From the NCBI GenBank assembly GCA_017444985.1, contig JAFSVK010000148.1, forward strand, positions 1-64,000: 64,000 nt of DNA, given 5' to 3'. The stretch is from Bacillota bacterium (lineage in GTDB: Bacteria > Bacillota > Clostridia > Lachnospirales > CAG-274). Under the pieces are notes generated by a model that was not told where the DNA came from, did no database searches, and worked only from the letters and a program-made list of their open reading frames with translations. How positions within the stretch are numbered: position 1 is the first letter of the stretch; every line of letters starts with the position of its first letter. The translations under genes and the position numbers were made by a program. Positions 42,503 to 51,146 of the stretch are shown piece after piece.

Positions 42503-42547
42503 GGAAAAATCAAATTTTTATACGCTGATGCTAAAATTTGATTTTCC
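42503..42547. terminator. Strong AT-rich hairpin beside repeat B
   Basis: GGAAAAATCAAATTTT pairs with AAAATTTGATTTTCC over about 15 bp, with T runs on the outer side. It resembles the hairpin that opens repeats A and B. It may end the leftward transcript of the 64-residue gene or simply belong to the repeat family. Confidence 0.5.
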
Positions 42548-42624
42548 CTTTTTGTATTTTAGTCGATAAACAATAATTTATACAAGCGATACTAACCCTT
42601 TCCTCGGCTTTAAATTTTTCCGAA

Positions 42625-42819
42625 TCATGAGAGTGGGTTTTGCTCCTCTTTCTCCAAAGCATGGCAGTAATCGGCATAAATACCGTTTTTCATATTTTCA
42701 AGGTCTTCTTCCGTAAGAGACTCAAGGGCTTTTTTTATTTCCTCTCGGGTGTGTCCGGTGGTTTCAAGGTCTGTTTCATACTGTACTTTTATAAGTTCAT
42801 ATATTTCTTTATTATCCAT
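42625..42819 (-). CDS. Small acidic protein of unknown function
   Basis: A 64-residue acidic protein with predicted helices (KEIYELIKVQYETDLE, TREEIKKALESLTEEDLENM). I do not recognise a family. A good ribosome site (AAGGAGTG) precedes the ATG, and the gene starts 13 bases after the HD-GYP gene stops, so it is probably translated from the same message. The Thr-Arg-Glu-Glu helix arrangement suggests a small helical protein-protein module, but no partner can be named. Confidence 0.7.
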   Translation of the reverse strand: MDNKEIYELIKVQYETDLETTGHTREEIKKALESLTEEDLENMKNGIYADYCHALEKEEQNPLS

Positions 42820-42832
42820 ATTTTTTCACTCC

Positions 42833-44152
42833 TTAAGAATCTTGTTTCATAGTATAGTTTTTGTCATTATCTATAAGTTGCAACATTATTTCGGCAAATC
42901 TTGGGTCAAATTGAGTGCCTGCTCCCTCTTTTATGGTTTGGCGAACTACCTCTTGAGGGAGGGGAGCTCTGTATGACCTTTTGGATGTCATGGCATCGTA
43001 GGTGTCGGCTACAGCCACTATTCTTGCGTATTCGGGTATATTTTCCCCCGCTAAGCCCTCGGGGTAGCCTTTGCCGTCATATCTTTCGTGGTGGTAGTGG
43101 GCGGCTATGGCAAGGGCGGGGATCTTTTTAATACTGCCAAGTATTTTATTGCCTATTACGGGGTGAGTTTTAACTGTTTCATACTCCTCATCCGTAAGTT
43201 TATCCGTTTTATTTATGATATTGTCGGGAATACCTATTTTACCTATATCATGCAGGAGCCCGGCAAGATATATTATCCAGCTTTCGCTATCGCTTTTACC
43301 CGAAAGCTCGGCTATCATTTGGGCGTATTCCGCTACACGCCTTGAATGACCGTGGGTGTATTCGTCCTTGGCATCCACCGCACCTGCCAAGGCGGTGGCA
43401 GTCTGTATAAGTATTTTGTTTATTTCCTTTCGGTCTGTTTCCAAAAGCTCTATTTCTCTTCTGTAGGAGTTTTCTATAGTATCGTTTACGTCCTTTATGG
43501 TAAGAAGGTAAAATATCACCATCATAGCGGAGGTGGCCATATTTATAAAGGATATACCGTAGAAAAACAACTGCATAAAAGAGGCTAAACATGCCCCTGT
43601 TGAAAACATAAGTACAGATATGTATATTGTGGTACGCACTGCTTTTCTGTAGCGTATTATGGTAAAAAGCTGAAGGAAAAATATGGTCAGGGGAAGTATA
43701 TAGCTTATTAAAAAGCCTTTTCCCCTTATGTAGTTGCTGCCCTTGTCAAAGGTGTAATAAAAGCCTGTAAACTGCGAGATTATAACAAGAAGTATACCGA
43801 GAACGATAAAAATATACACTATACGCAGGCTTCTCGGTGTTTTGCCTGTACTGCTTTTAAACAGGTCTGCGAGATATTCGTTAAAGGCATATATTATTAC
43901 AAGAGTAAGGGTAAAGACCATAAAATTACCCAGTCTCACCATAAAATGCCCTATCTCGCTTATATCTCCCTTGTAAATATAAGAATACCTATCGGCAATA
44001 AGTATTAACATACTCCCCAAATTCATAAGGGTAAGAGCGGCTTTTCTGCGAGGAGACAGGGTCTTTACGGTAAATGAAAATATGGAGAGCATACCGCATA
44101 CACCTATGAGAATGAGCATAATATTAAGTTGGTTTTCTCGTAAAAAGTTCAT
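42833..44152 (-). CDS. Membrane HD-GYP domain protein (c-di-GMP phosphodiesterase)
   Basis: About 439 residues. Seven or so hydrophobic segments fill residues 10-215 and form a membrane sensor; a short coiled linker follows; then an HD-GYP domain with HSRRVAEYA, His301-Asp302 in LLHDIGKIGIPD, HPVIG, YHHERYDGKGYP (GYP at 362-364) and VADTYDAMTSKRSYR. The metal and substrate residues all appear present, so it should hydrolyse cyclic di-GMP or a related dinucleotide. The ATG at 44152 follows GGAGAG; a longer frame upstream runs through the asnA terminator and is not used. Confidence 0.92.
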   Translation of the reverse strand: MNFLRENQLNIMLILIGVCGMLSIFSFTVKTLSPRRKAALTLMNLGSMLILIADRYSYIYKGDISEIGHFMVRLGNFMVFTLTLVIIYAFNEYLADLFKSSTGKTPRSLRIVYIFIVLGILLVIISQFTGFYYTFDKGSNYIRGKGFLISYILPLTIFFLQLFTIIRYRKAVRTTIYISVLMFSTGACLASFMQLFFYGISFINMATSAMMVIFYLLTIKDVNDTIENSYRREIELLETDRKEINKILIQTATALAGAVDAKDEYTHGHSRRVAEYAQMIAELSGKSDSESWIIYLAGLLHDIGKIGIPDNIINKTDKLTDEEYETVKTHPVIGNKILGSIKKIPALAIAAHYHHERYDGKGYPEGLAGENIPEYARIVAVADTYDAMTSKRSYRAPLPQEVVRQTIKEGAGTQFDPRFAEIMLQLIDNDKNYTMKQDS

Positions 44153-44164
44153 AATACACTCTCC

Positions 44165-44195
44165 AAAAAATGGGGGTATGATATTCACACCCCCA
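44165..44195 (-). terminator. Terminator after asnA
   Basis: On the minus strand TGGGGGT and ACCCCCA form a stem with a weak inner extension, followed by six T residues. The T tract touches the ribosome site of the HD-GYP gene, so read-through here would control how much of that gene is made. Confidence 0.8.
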
Positions 44196-44202
44196 TTAAA
44201 AA

Positions 44203-45210
44203 TCAAAGCAATATCAAGTTCTTTTCACTGCAGCGGGATATCATTTCCTCGGGCCATATAGAGGATTGCACCTCACCTATGTGGGCTTTTTCAAGTATGA
44301 GAAGACAAAGTCTTGATTGACCTATACCTCCGCCTATCGTAAGAGGAAGAGTACCGTCCATAATGCCTTTATGGTAGTCAAATTGAAGTCTGTCTTCGTT
44401 ACCGCACTCTTTAAGCTGTTTTTCAAGGGCTGCGGCATCGACTCTTATACCCATAGAGCTTACTTCTATAGCCATGGAAAGGGCTTCGCTCCAAACCAGA
44501 AGGTCGCCGTTAAGGGACCAATCGTCATAGTCGGAGGCTCTTCCGTCGTGCTTTTGACCGCTCTTTAAAACACCGCCTATTTGCTCTATAAATACGGTCT
44601 TGTGTTCTTTAACTATGGCGTTTTCTCTTTCCTTGGGAGTCTTGTCGGGATACATATCCTCAAGCTCCTGGGCGCTTATAAAGAAAACGTTGGGAGAAAT
44701 ATTCTGTGTAAGCTTGGGAAAATCAGCCTTTACCAACTCCTGAGCAAGATATATGGCATGAGCTATTTTTTTCACCGTAGCTTCAAGGAACTCTATTGTT
44801 CTCTGCTCGGGAAGTATAACCTTTTCCCAATCCCACTGATCTACAAACAGGGAGTGAAGGTTATCTACATTGTCATCTCTTCTTATGGCGTTCATATCCG
44901 TATAAAGACCCTCACCGGGTTTGAAGCCGAATCTGTGGAGAGCCATTCTCTTCCATTTTGCCAGGGATTGAACGACTTCGGCACTTCCTCCTATTTCCTT
45001 AAGATCGAACTCGACTTTTCTCTCAACACCGTTTAAGTCGTCGTTTATACCACTGTTGCCCCATACCATAAGGGGGGCTGTTACTCTTTCGAGATTAAGG
45101 ACTTTGGCAAGTCTTCTTTCAAATACATCCTTGCAAAGTTTTATGGCTCTTTGGGTGTTTCTTAGATCCAATACGGAAGTGTAACCTTCGGGAATAAAAA
45201 GATCATACAT
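44203..45210 (-). CDS. asnA: Aspartate-ammonia ligase AsnA
   Basis: AsnA makes asparagine from aspartate, ammonia and ATP; it is related to class II aminoacyl-tRNA synthetases. The 335-residue protein has the expected segments: VTAPLMVWGNSGINDDLNGVERKV near the N-terminus, LAKWKRMALHRF, GLYTDMNAIRRDD, and the C-terminal TLPLTIGGGIGQSRLCL motif 3. The ATG at 45210 follows AAAGGAG; an upstream in-frame extension overlaps asnS. It is the second gene of an asnS-asnA operon, so the amino acid and its charged tRNA are produced together. Confidence 0.96.
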   Translation of the reverse strand: MYDLFIPEGYTSVLDLRNTQRAIKLCKDVFERRLAKVLNLERVTAPLMVWGNSGINDDLNGVERKVEFDLKEIGGSAEVVQSLAKWKRMALHRFGFKPGEGLYTDMNAIRRDDNVDNLHSLFVDQWDWEKVILPEQRTIEFLEATVKKIAHAIYLAQELVKADFPKLTQNISPNVFFISAQELEDMYPDKTPKERENAIVKEHKTVFIEQIGGVLKSGQKHDGRASDYDDWSLNGDLLVWSEALSMAIEVSSMGIRVDAAALEKQLKECGNEDRLQFDYHKGIMDGTLPLTIGGGIGQSRLCLLILEKAHIGEVQSSIWPEEMISRCSEKNLILL

Positions 45211-45235
45211 TTTGGTTTTTCTCCTTTTAGGTGAT

Positions 45236-46612
45236 TTATCTGATGTTTCCAACTGTTCTGGGGAAGAGTATTACGTCTCTGATGTTGGATATACCCGTAA
45301 CATACATTATAATTCTCTCAAAGCCCAAACCGAAACCGCTGTGAGGTACGGAACCGAAGCGTCTTAAGTCGAGATAATCGCTGTATTCGTCAAGAGTCAT
45401 GTTTTTGCTCTTCATAGCGGCTAAAAGCTTGTCAAGGTCTGCCTCTCTTTCGGAACAGCCTATGATCTCACCTACACCGGGTACAAGAAGGTCGGTAGCC
45501 GCTACGGTTTTGCCGTCGGGATTTTGCTTCATGTAGAAGGACTTTATATCCTTAGGGTAGTTGGTCACGAATACGGGCTTGTTAAAGAGTTTTTCCGTAA
45601 TGTACCTTTCGTGCTCTGTTTGAAGGTCCGCTCCCCATTCTACGGGGTATTCAAACTCTACATCCGCCTTTTTCAAAAGCTCTATAGCCTCTGTGTAGTC
45701 AAGTACTTTAAAGTCGCTGGAAACAACGTTTGCAAGCTTTTCCTTAAGACCTTTTTCAAAGTGCTTCTCAAAGAAATCAAGCTCGTCGGGGCAGTTTTCC
45801 ATAACGTATTTTATGATGTATTTTATCATATCCTCGGCTATCTCGATGATATCGTCAAGCTCTGCAAAGGCTACCTCGGGCTCTACATGCCAAAATTCCG
45901 CTACGTGACGGGGTGTGTTACTGTTTTCGGCTCTGAAACTGGGGCCGAAGGTGTATATCTTACCGAGACCCATAGCCGCCATTTCGCCCTCAAGCTGACC
46001 CGATACGCTAAGGCCCGCTCTGCGACCGAAGAAGTCGTTTTGATAGTACTCTTCCTCGCTCTTGTAGTCTTTGGAATAGCCTATAGTGGTAGCTGTGAAC
46101 ATTTCTCCCGCACCCTCACAGTCACTGCTTGTAAGTATGGGTGTATGTACATATACAAAGTGATTTTTCTGGAAATATTCGTGTATGGCTGTAGCCATTT
46201 TGCTCCTTACACGAAATACCGCATTAAAGGTGTTGGCTCTTACTCTTAAATGGGGGATGGTACGCATAAATTCAAGAGTATGTCTTTTCTTCTGAAGGGG
46301 ATATTCCGTAGGGCAAGCACCCAAAACTTCTATAGAGGAGGCATTTATCTCCACACCGCCCTGTTGCACCAAAGAGGGAACAAGGGTACCCGTTACCTTC
46401 AAAGAAGAGCCGAGTTTTAAGTAGTTTGAACTGTCCTGTATAACATTTTTGTCTATAACGATTTGTAAATGCTTAAGGGAGGTACCGTCATTTAATTCTA
46501 TAAATGCCATATTTTTAGAATCTCTTGAGGTCCTTACCCAACCGCAGACCGTGACTGTGGTGTTTACAAGTGAACTGTCTTTTAACAGGTCTATAACGTC
46601 GATGTGTTTCAT
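45236..46612 (-). CDS. asnS: Asparaginyl-tRNA synthetase AsnS
   Basis: The 458-residue class IIb synthetase attaches asparagine to tRNA-Asn. It has an N-terminal OB-fold anticodon-binding domain (VCGWVRTSRDSKNMAFIELNDG), motif 2 in FRAENSNTPRHVAEFWHVEPE, and motif 3 in GFGLGFERIIMYVTG. The absence of the Asp-specific features and the neighbouring asnA support asparagine. AAGGAG precedes the ATG at 46612. The leader has no T-box elements (no specifier stem or GGGTGG antiterminator box), so the operon seems not to use tRNA-sensing attenuation here. Confidence 0.95.
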   Translation of the reverse strand: MKHIDVIDLLKDSSLVNTTVTVCGWVRTSRDSKNMAFIELNDGTSLKHLQIVIDKNVIQDSSNYLKLGSSLKVTGTLVPSLVQQGGVEINASSIEVLGACPTEYPLQKKRHTLEFMRTIPHLRVRANTFNAVFRVRSKMATAIHEYFQKNHFVYVHTPILTSSDCEGAGEMFTATTIGYSKDYKSEEEYYQNDFFGRRAGLSVSGQLEGEMAAMGLGKIYTFGPSFRAENSNTPRHVAEFWHVEPEVAFAELDDIIEIAEDMIKYIIKYVMENCPDELDFFEKHFEKGLKEKLANVVSSDFKVLDYTEAIELLKKADVEFEYPVEWGADLQTEHERYITEKLFNKPVFVTNYPKDIKSFYMKQNPDGKTVAATDLLVPGVGEIIGCSEREADLDKLLAAMKSKNMTLDEYSDYLDLRRFGSVPHSGFGLGFERIIMYVTGISNIRDVILFPRTVGNIR

Positions 46613-46664
46613 AATAAACTCCTTTTTTAAACGCAATATTTTAAAACGCAAAAATCTACGCTTG

Positions 46665-46693
46665 ATTATACTCTTATACTCAAAATATGTCAA
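46665..46693 (-). promoter_or_regulatory. Promoter of asnS-asnA
   Basis: On the minus strand TTGACA, 17 bases, TATAAT: a perfect match to the vegetative sigma consensus at both boxes, about 50 bases before asnS. Strong constant expression would be expected. Confidence 0.85.
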
Positions 46694-46790
46694 GAATATA
46701 TATAGTAGAAAAATAGTTTTTTTGTGTTGTTTTATTAAATATAATAAGTTTAAATGTAAAAATTGTTAATAATGTAATTAAGCACTACTT

Positions 46791-47744
46791 TTATTCTTGC
46801 TTTTTGTTAGGAAGAGGTGTTTTTATATTTGCATAGTTTACGGTATATATACCTGCGGACACCAGAAAAAGAGCCAGTATGAGCCTTATATTCAAAAAGT
46901 CTTCACCGAGTATTATACCCGAAAGTATCACGCCGAAAATAGGGTTTAAAAATCCGAAAAGAGATATTTTCCCTACGGGGTTGTATTTAAGAAGCTTTGC
47001 CCAAAGTGTAAAGGCTATGGCAGAGAGCAGGGCAAGGTAGGTTATGCTTAAAGCACAGTCTATGCCGTAAAAGGTTACGGAGCCGCCAAACACTATACCC
47101 GATATTAAAAGTAACAAGCCACCGAGCATTAGCTGAAAGCCTGTGAGTACGGCAGGTTCAGTGTTTTGAGCAAAAACCTTTGTTATTACGGCACCCGAGG
47201 CAAAGCAAAAGGCGGCAAGAAGCATAAAACCCTCACCCGTAAGGGAAAAGTCCGAGTCTATGGTTTGAGCGCTGTTACATATCACTATACCCGCAAAGCC
47301 CAAGATACAGCCGAGGGTTTTGGGAAGGGTCATTTTGTCGTTTTTAAGAAAAACAGCAGCTATCAACACCGCAAAAAAATTACCCATAGAGTTTATGATA
47401 GAGCCCTTTACTCCCGAAAGATTTGTAAGGCTTATATAAAAAAATATATATTCAAGCCAAGTCTGTACCATGGCAAGCAATACTATGCCTTTAATATCCT
47501 TCTTTTTAGGAAGAGACAGGCTTCTTTTTGATATGAAGTTAAATAGGGTGACCAGCAGTCCCGCAAATATAAAGCGTATACCCGCAAACACAAGTTTATC
47601 CGCTACGGAGCCGTTTGTGATGCGGAAAACTTCATATCCTGTTTTTATGGCGGGGAAGGCGCTTCCCCAAAGAGCGTTTGCGATCACGGCAACAATGAGT
47701 ATAACGCTTTTTTTGGTGTAAAAATTCTTTTCTTTTTGATCCAT
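46791..47744 (-). CDS. EamA/DMT-family transporter
   Basis: The 317-residue protein has ten hydrophobic segments in two homologous five-helix halves, the drug/metabolite transporter (EamA) plan, starting SVILIVAVIANALWGSAFPAIK with the usual WG.AF motif. These proteins often export amino acids or related metabolites. Its substrate cannot be told. It lies between asnS and ftsK with its own promoter, and ends 98 bases before the asnS promoter. Confidence 0.9.
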   Translation of the reverse strand: MDQKEKNFYTKKSVILIVAVIANALWGSAFPAIKTGYEVFRITNGSVADKLVFAGIRFIFAGLLVTLFNFISKRSLSLPKKKDIKGIVLLAMVQTWLEYIFFYISLTNLSGVKGSIINSMGNFFAVLIAAVFLKNDKMTLPKTLGCILGFAGIVICNSAQTIDSDFSLTGEGFMLLAAFCFASGAVITKVFAQNTEPAVLTGFQLMLGGLLLLISGIVFGGSVTFYGIDCALSITYLALLSAIAFTLWAKLLKYNPVGKISLFGFLNPIFGVILSGIILGEDFLNIRLILALFLVSAGIYTVNYANIKTPLPNKKQE

Positions 47745-47780
47745 GTTTTATACATTCCTTTTTGTATTACTGACAACACC

Positions 47781-47809
47781 ATTATACCCTTAAAAACAAG
47801 AAGTGTCAA
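47781..47809 (-). promoter_or_regulatory. Promoter of the DMT transporter gene
   Basis: On the minus strand TTGACA, 17 bases, TATAAT, again a perfect match at both boxes, about 37 bases before the start codon. Confidence 0.85.
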
Positions 47810-47891
47810 AAAATTTTGAAAATTTCTGTGGATGGGATATTTTTCTCTCATTATTCTTTGTAATATAATTTTAAAATAGATGTTTTATTTT

Positions 47892-47902
47892 TGTGATATA
47901 AT
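47892..47902 (+). promoter_or_regulatory. Extended -10 promoter of ftsK
   Basis: TGTGATATAAT is a full extended -10 element without a recognisable -35 box, 45 bases before the chosen ftsK start. The same TGTGATATA sequence occurs at the polysaccharide and gtr-type promoters. Confidence 0.55.
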
Positions 47903-47946
47903 ATTGAGCGGGTATTCCCAAAATGGCAACATCGGAGAAAAGTAAA

Positions 47947-50900
47947 ATGGCAAAATCAAAAAAAAGTAAATCCAAAAAGAGTAGTTCAAAAAAGAAAGAA
48001 ATAAAGAAGACGACGGCGCAGAAGCCCACTGTAAAGTCGTCAAATACATCAAAAAAGAGCGGAGAGGATAAAAAAAGCCACAGCTCCCCCGTGAAAACAA
48101 GAGTTTCCACGGAGGTGAAGGCGGTTATAGGCCTCGGGGTATCTTTGCTGTTTATAATATTTGTACTTACGGAAAAAAGTTCGGGTATAATAGGCAGACA
48201 TGTAGCTACCTTTATGAAGCACACCTTCGGTATGGGAGCTATACTTATACCTTTGGCTCTTATTATTTTGTGCGTAAAGGTATTAAGGGGTAAGGACAAG
48301 TCGGAGGGCTTTAAGTTTAAAACTTTGACTGTGGCGGCAGTGCTTGTTATATTTTTGGCTCTTGCCCACATTATGACATACAGCGAAAAAACCGCCTTTA
48401 ACTTAAAGGAATTTATAAGGTTCGTATACCTAAACGGCTCCCTTAAAAACGGAGGACTTATAGGTGGTCTTATAGGAGGCGGTCTATCAAAGATCATAGG
48501 GCAGATGGGTGCCTATATAGTGCTTATTGCCTTGTTTGTAGTGTCTATATTGGTGGTAACGGGCAAATCCATAAGAAACGGTCTTAACAATATAGCAAAC
48601 TGGATAGACGGTGTAAAGGAAGAGGCGGATACCTACTACGAAGAAAGATCCTACGAAATAGAAGAAAGAGAAGCGGAAGAGGAGAAGGAAGAAAAGAAAG
48701 AAGAAAAGCCCCTTCCTTCAAATATAAAGGTACATAAAACAAAGGAAAAGAAGCCCGCACCCAAGGGCAGAAGCGTAAATAAAAGAGGGGTAAGAGTGGA
48801 TATTCGTATAGGGGAGAGACCTAAAGAGGAGACCGCTCTTATACTGGAAAAAGATATCGTAAACGAAAACAACAGGATAATATCTCAAAACCATCGTCCC
48901 GAGAACGTTCCCGAACTTCAAAGCAAAATAGAAGAGGTCAAAAGCGGTGAAGAAAGCTACGAGCTTATAAACATATATGAAGATATGCCCGATATCGATG
49001 AGGATGATTTCAATAAGTTAAAAACGGAAAATGCCTCTGCGGGAAGCCGATTTAACAAAGTTTTAAGCGAAAACACGGGAACTGCCGAGGAAGAAGACAG
49101 AAGATGGCAGGAGAGAAAAGAAAAAATAGAACAAACCAAGAGAAGAGAGTTTGAGCAAGTTTCAAAACGGGAAGAAGCTGTGCAAAAGCCCAAGGAAGAA
49201 CCTATAGAGGATATTCCCGTAAGCGATTCGGCGGCAGAGCCCGATTTACCTTGGCTCAGCGATATAGAAGAGGATAAACCGCAACTTGATGTGGCGCCTC
49301 CCGTATACGATGTTACCGCAGGCGCACAGCCCAAAACACCTACGGAAAGTTACGGCTACTCACCTATTCCCGCAAAGGAGCAGTATGTACGAAACATAAA
49401 TAACGACACCCCCGATGTGGAGCTTTCAAGCGATGACGACGAGGCTCAAAAGACCATGGATGAGGTGAACAAGACCGCTCAAAGGCAGGTAAGTGCCCAA
49501 TTTGCTCCGGGAGAAACTCCCCTTGTGGTTGCTACGGAGGAAATAAAGACAGTAGACAAACTCAGTACCGAAAACGAGGTAGTGGAGTATAAATTCCCTA
49601 AGCTGGAATTTTTGGGTAAAAATCCCGACCTCGGCGCCAAGCTTGATAAAGAAGAGCTTTTAATGGGTGCAAGAAAGCTTGTGGATACCCTTTCAAAGTT
49701 CAAGATAGATATAAAGGTACATCACATAAGTAAGGGTCCCGCCATTACAAGATATGAGATAATACCTCCCGAAGGTATGCTTGTAAGCAAAATAAGCAAT
49801 CTTGAAACGGAAATAGCCTTAGGTCTTGCGGCAAAGAGCGTAAGAATAGAGGCTCCCATACCGGGAACATCCATGATAGGTATAGAGATACCCAACGATA
49901 AGGTGTCTGCCGTATACTTTAGCGAGGTGCTTTCAAGCGAGAAGTTCAACAACTCCGAAAGCAAGACCACCTTCGGTATAGGTAAGGATATTACGGGTAA
50001 TGTTATAGTTACGGATATTGCCAAAATGCCCCACCTCCTTATTGCGGGTGCTACGGGTTCGGGTAAGTCCGTGTGTGTAAACTCTCTTATAACAAGTATA
50101 CTCTACAAAGCCAGACCCGATGAGGTCAAGTTTATACTTATAGACCCTAAGGTGGTGGAACTCAGTGTATACAACGGTGTTCCTCACCTTCTTGTGCCTG
50201 TGGTAACAGACCCCCACAAGGCGGCGGGTGCTTTAAACTGGGTATGCAGGGAGATGGACAGAAGATACAAGCTTCTTTCCGATTACGGGGTGAGAAACCT
50301 TGACGGTTATAACAAGCTTTTTGAACAGGGTAAAGATGAGGAGCTGAATAAAGAGGCACCTACGGAGAAATTGCCGAGAATAGTTGTTATTGTGGATGAG
50401 CTTGCAGACCTTATGCTTATATCCAATAAAGCCAAAAAAGAGGTGGAAGCATCCATAATGAGAATAACACAGTTGGCAAGAGCTGCGGGAATATACCTTG
50501 TGCTTGCCACCCAAAGACCTTCCGTAGATGTTATTACAGGTGTTATAAAGGCCAACGTACCCTCAAGAATAGCCTTTAAGGTGGCTCAAGCTATAGACTC
50601 AAGAACGATACTTGACACCAACGGGGCGGAAAAGCTTTTGGGTAAGGGTGATATGCTCCTTATGATAGCTGGTATGGATAAGCCTAAGAGAGTGCAGGGT
50701 GCCTTTGTTACCGATGAGGAAGTGGAAAGGATAGTAGACTACATAAAAGTAGATACCGACACATACGACAGTGAGATACTCAGAGAAATAGAAAGAGCCT
50801 CCGAAGATGCTTCCTCCTCCGACAGCGGAAGCAGCGACTCCGAAAGTGCAGACCTTACCATGCAGTCTATAGAATATGTTGTAAATTCCAAAAAAGCCTC

Positions 50901-51075
50901 TATAAGCGCCTTGCAGAGAAGGTTTAAAATAGGCTACAACAAAGCCGCCTCCATAATGGATGAGCTGGAAGAAAGAGGTATCGTAGGCCCCGACAACGGC
51001 GGAACAAAGGGCAGAGAGATACTTATGGATAAGTATCAATACAGAGAATGGAAGGAAAGGCAAAGGGACTATTGA
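47947..51075 (+). CDS. ftsK: DNA translocase FtsK/SpoIIIE
   Basis: FtsK/SpoIIIE pumps chromosomal DNA through the closing septum. The ~1,042-residue protein has a Lys/Ser-rich start, four membrane helices (about 65-210), a long low-complexity acidic and Pro-containing linker, the alpha and RecA-like beta motor domains with Walker A GATGSGKS at about 701-708 and Walker B VVIVDELADLM, and the winged-helix gamma domain (IEYVVNSKKASISALQRRFKIGY onwards) that reads KOPS/SRS sequences. The ATG at 47947 has GGAG nine bases ahead, whereas the in-frame ATG at 47923 has no site. The linker is longer than in B. subtilis SpoIIIE. Confidence 0.95.
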   Translation: MAKSKKSKSKKSSSKKKEIKKTTAQKPTVKSSNTSKKSGEDKKSHSSPVKTRVSTEVKAVIGLGVSLLFIIFVLTEKSSGIIGRHVATFMKHTFGMGAILIPLALIILCVKVLRGKDKSEGFKFKTLTVAAVLVIFLALAHIMTYSEKTAFNLKEFIRFVYLNGSLKNGGLIGGLIGGGLSKIIGQMGAYIVLIALFVVSILVVTGKSIRNGLNNIANWIDGVKEEADTYYEERSYEIEEREAEEEKEEKKEEKPLPSNIKVHKTKEKKPAPKGRSVNKRGVRVDIRIGERPKEETALILEKDIVNENNRIISQNHRPENVPELQSKIEEVKSGEESYELINIYEDMPDIDEDDFNKLKTENASAGSRFNKVLSENTGTAEEEDRRWQERKEKIEQTKRREFEQVSKREEAVQKPKEEPIEDIPVSDSAAEPDLPWLSDIEEDKPQLDVAPPVYDVTAGAQPKTPTESYGYSPIPAKEQYVRNINNDTPDVELSSDDDEAQKTMDEVNKTAQRQVSAQFAPGETPLVVATEEIKTVDKLSTENEVVEYKFPKLEFLGKNPDLGAKLDKEELLMGARKLVDTLSKFKIDIKVHHISKGPAITRYEIIPPEGMLVSKISNLETEIALGLAAKSVRIEAPIPGTSMIGIEIPNDKVSAVYFSEVLSSEKFNNSESKTTFGIGKDITGNVIVTDIAKMPHLLIAGATGSGKSVCVNSLITSILYKARPDEVKFILIDPKVVELSVYNGVPHLLVPVVTDPHKAAGALNWVCREMDRRYKLLSDYGVRNLDGYNKLFEQGKDEELNKEAPTEKLPRIVVIVDELADLMLISNKAKKEVEASIMRITQLARAAGIYLVLATQRPSVDVITGVIKANVPSRIAFKVAQAIDSRTILDTNGAEKLLGKGDMLLMIAGMDKPKRVQGAFVTDEEVERIVDYIKVDTDTYDSEILREIERASEDASSSDSGSSDSESADLTMQSIEYVVNSKKASISALQRRFKIGYNKAASIMDELEERGIVGPDNGGTKGREILMDKYQYREWKERQRDY

Positions 51076-51100
51076 CAAAAAGTGCGTATTGGTTTATTAT
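51072..51100 (+). promoter_or_regulatory. Promoter of thrC
   Basis: TTGACA, 17 bases, TATTAT. The -35 box overlaps the ftsK stop codon, so thrC has its own start right at the end of ftsK. Confidence 0.8.
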
Positions 51101-51146
51101 ATCAATCAAAATGTCAAACCGCATATAATTTATAAGAGGTAAAAAA

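Noticed and set aside
45524-46249. 241-codon plus-strand frame opposite asnS
   Set aside because: Antisense of a conserved synthetase, no start signal.
46613-46790. Possible T-box leader of asnS
   Set aside because: No antiterminator box or terminator, and the perfect promoter lies only about 50 bases before the gene.
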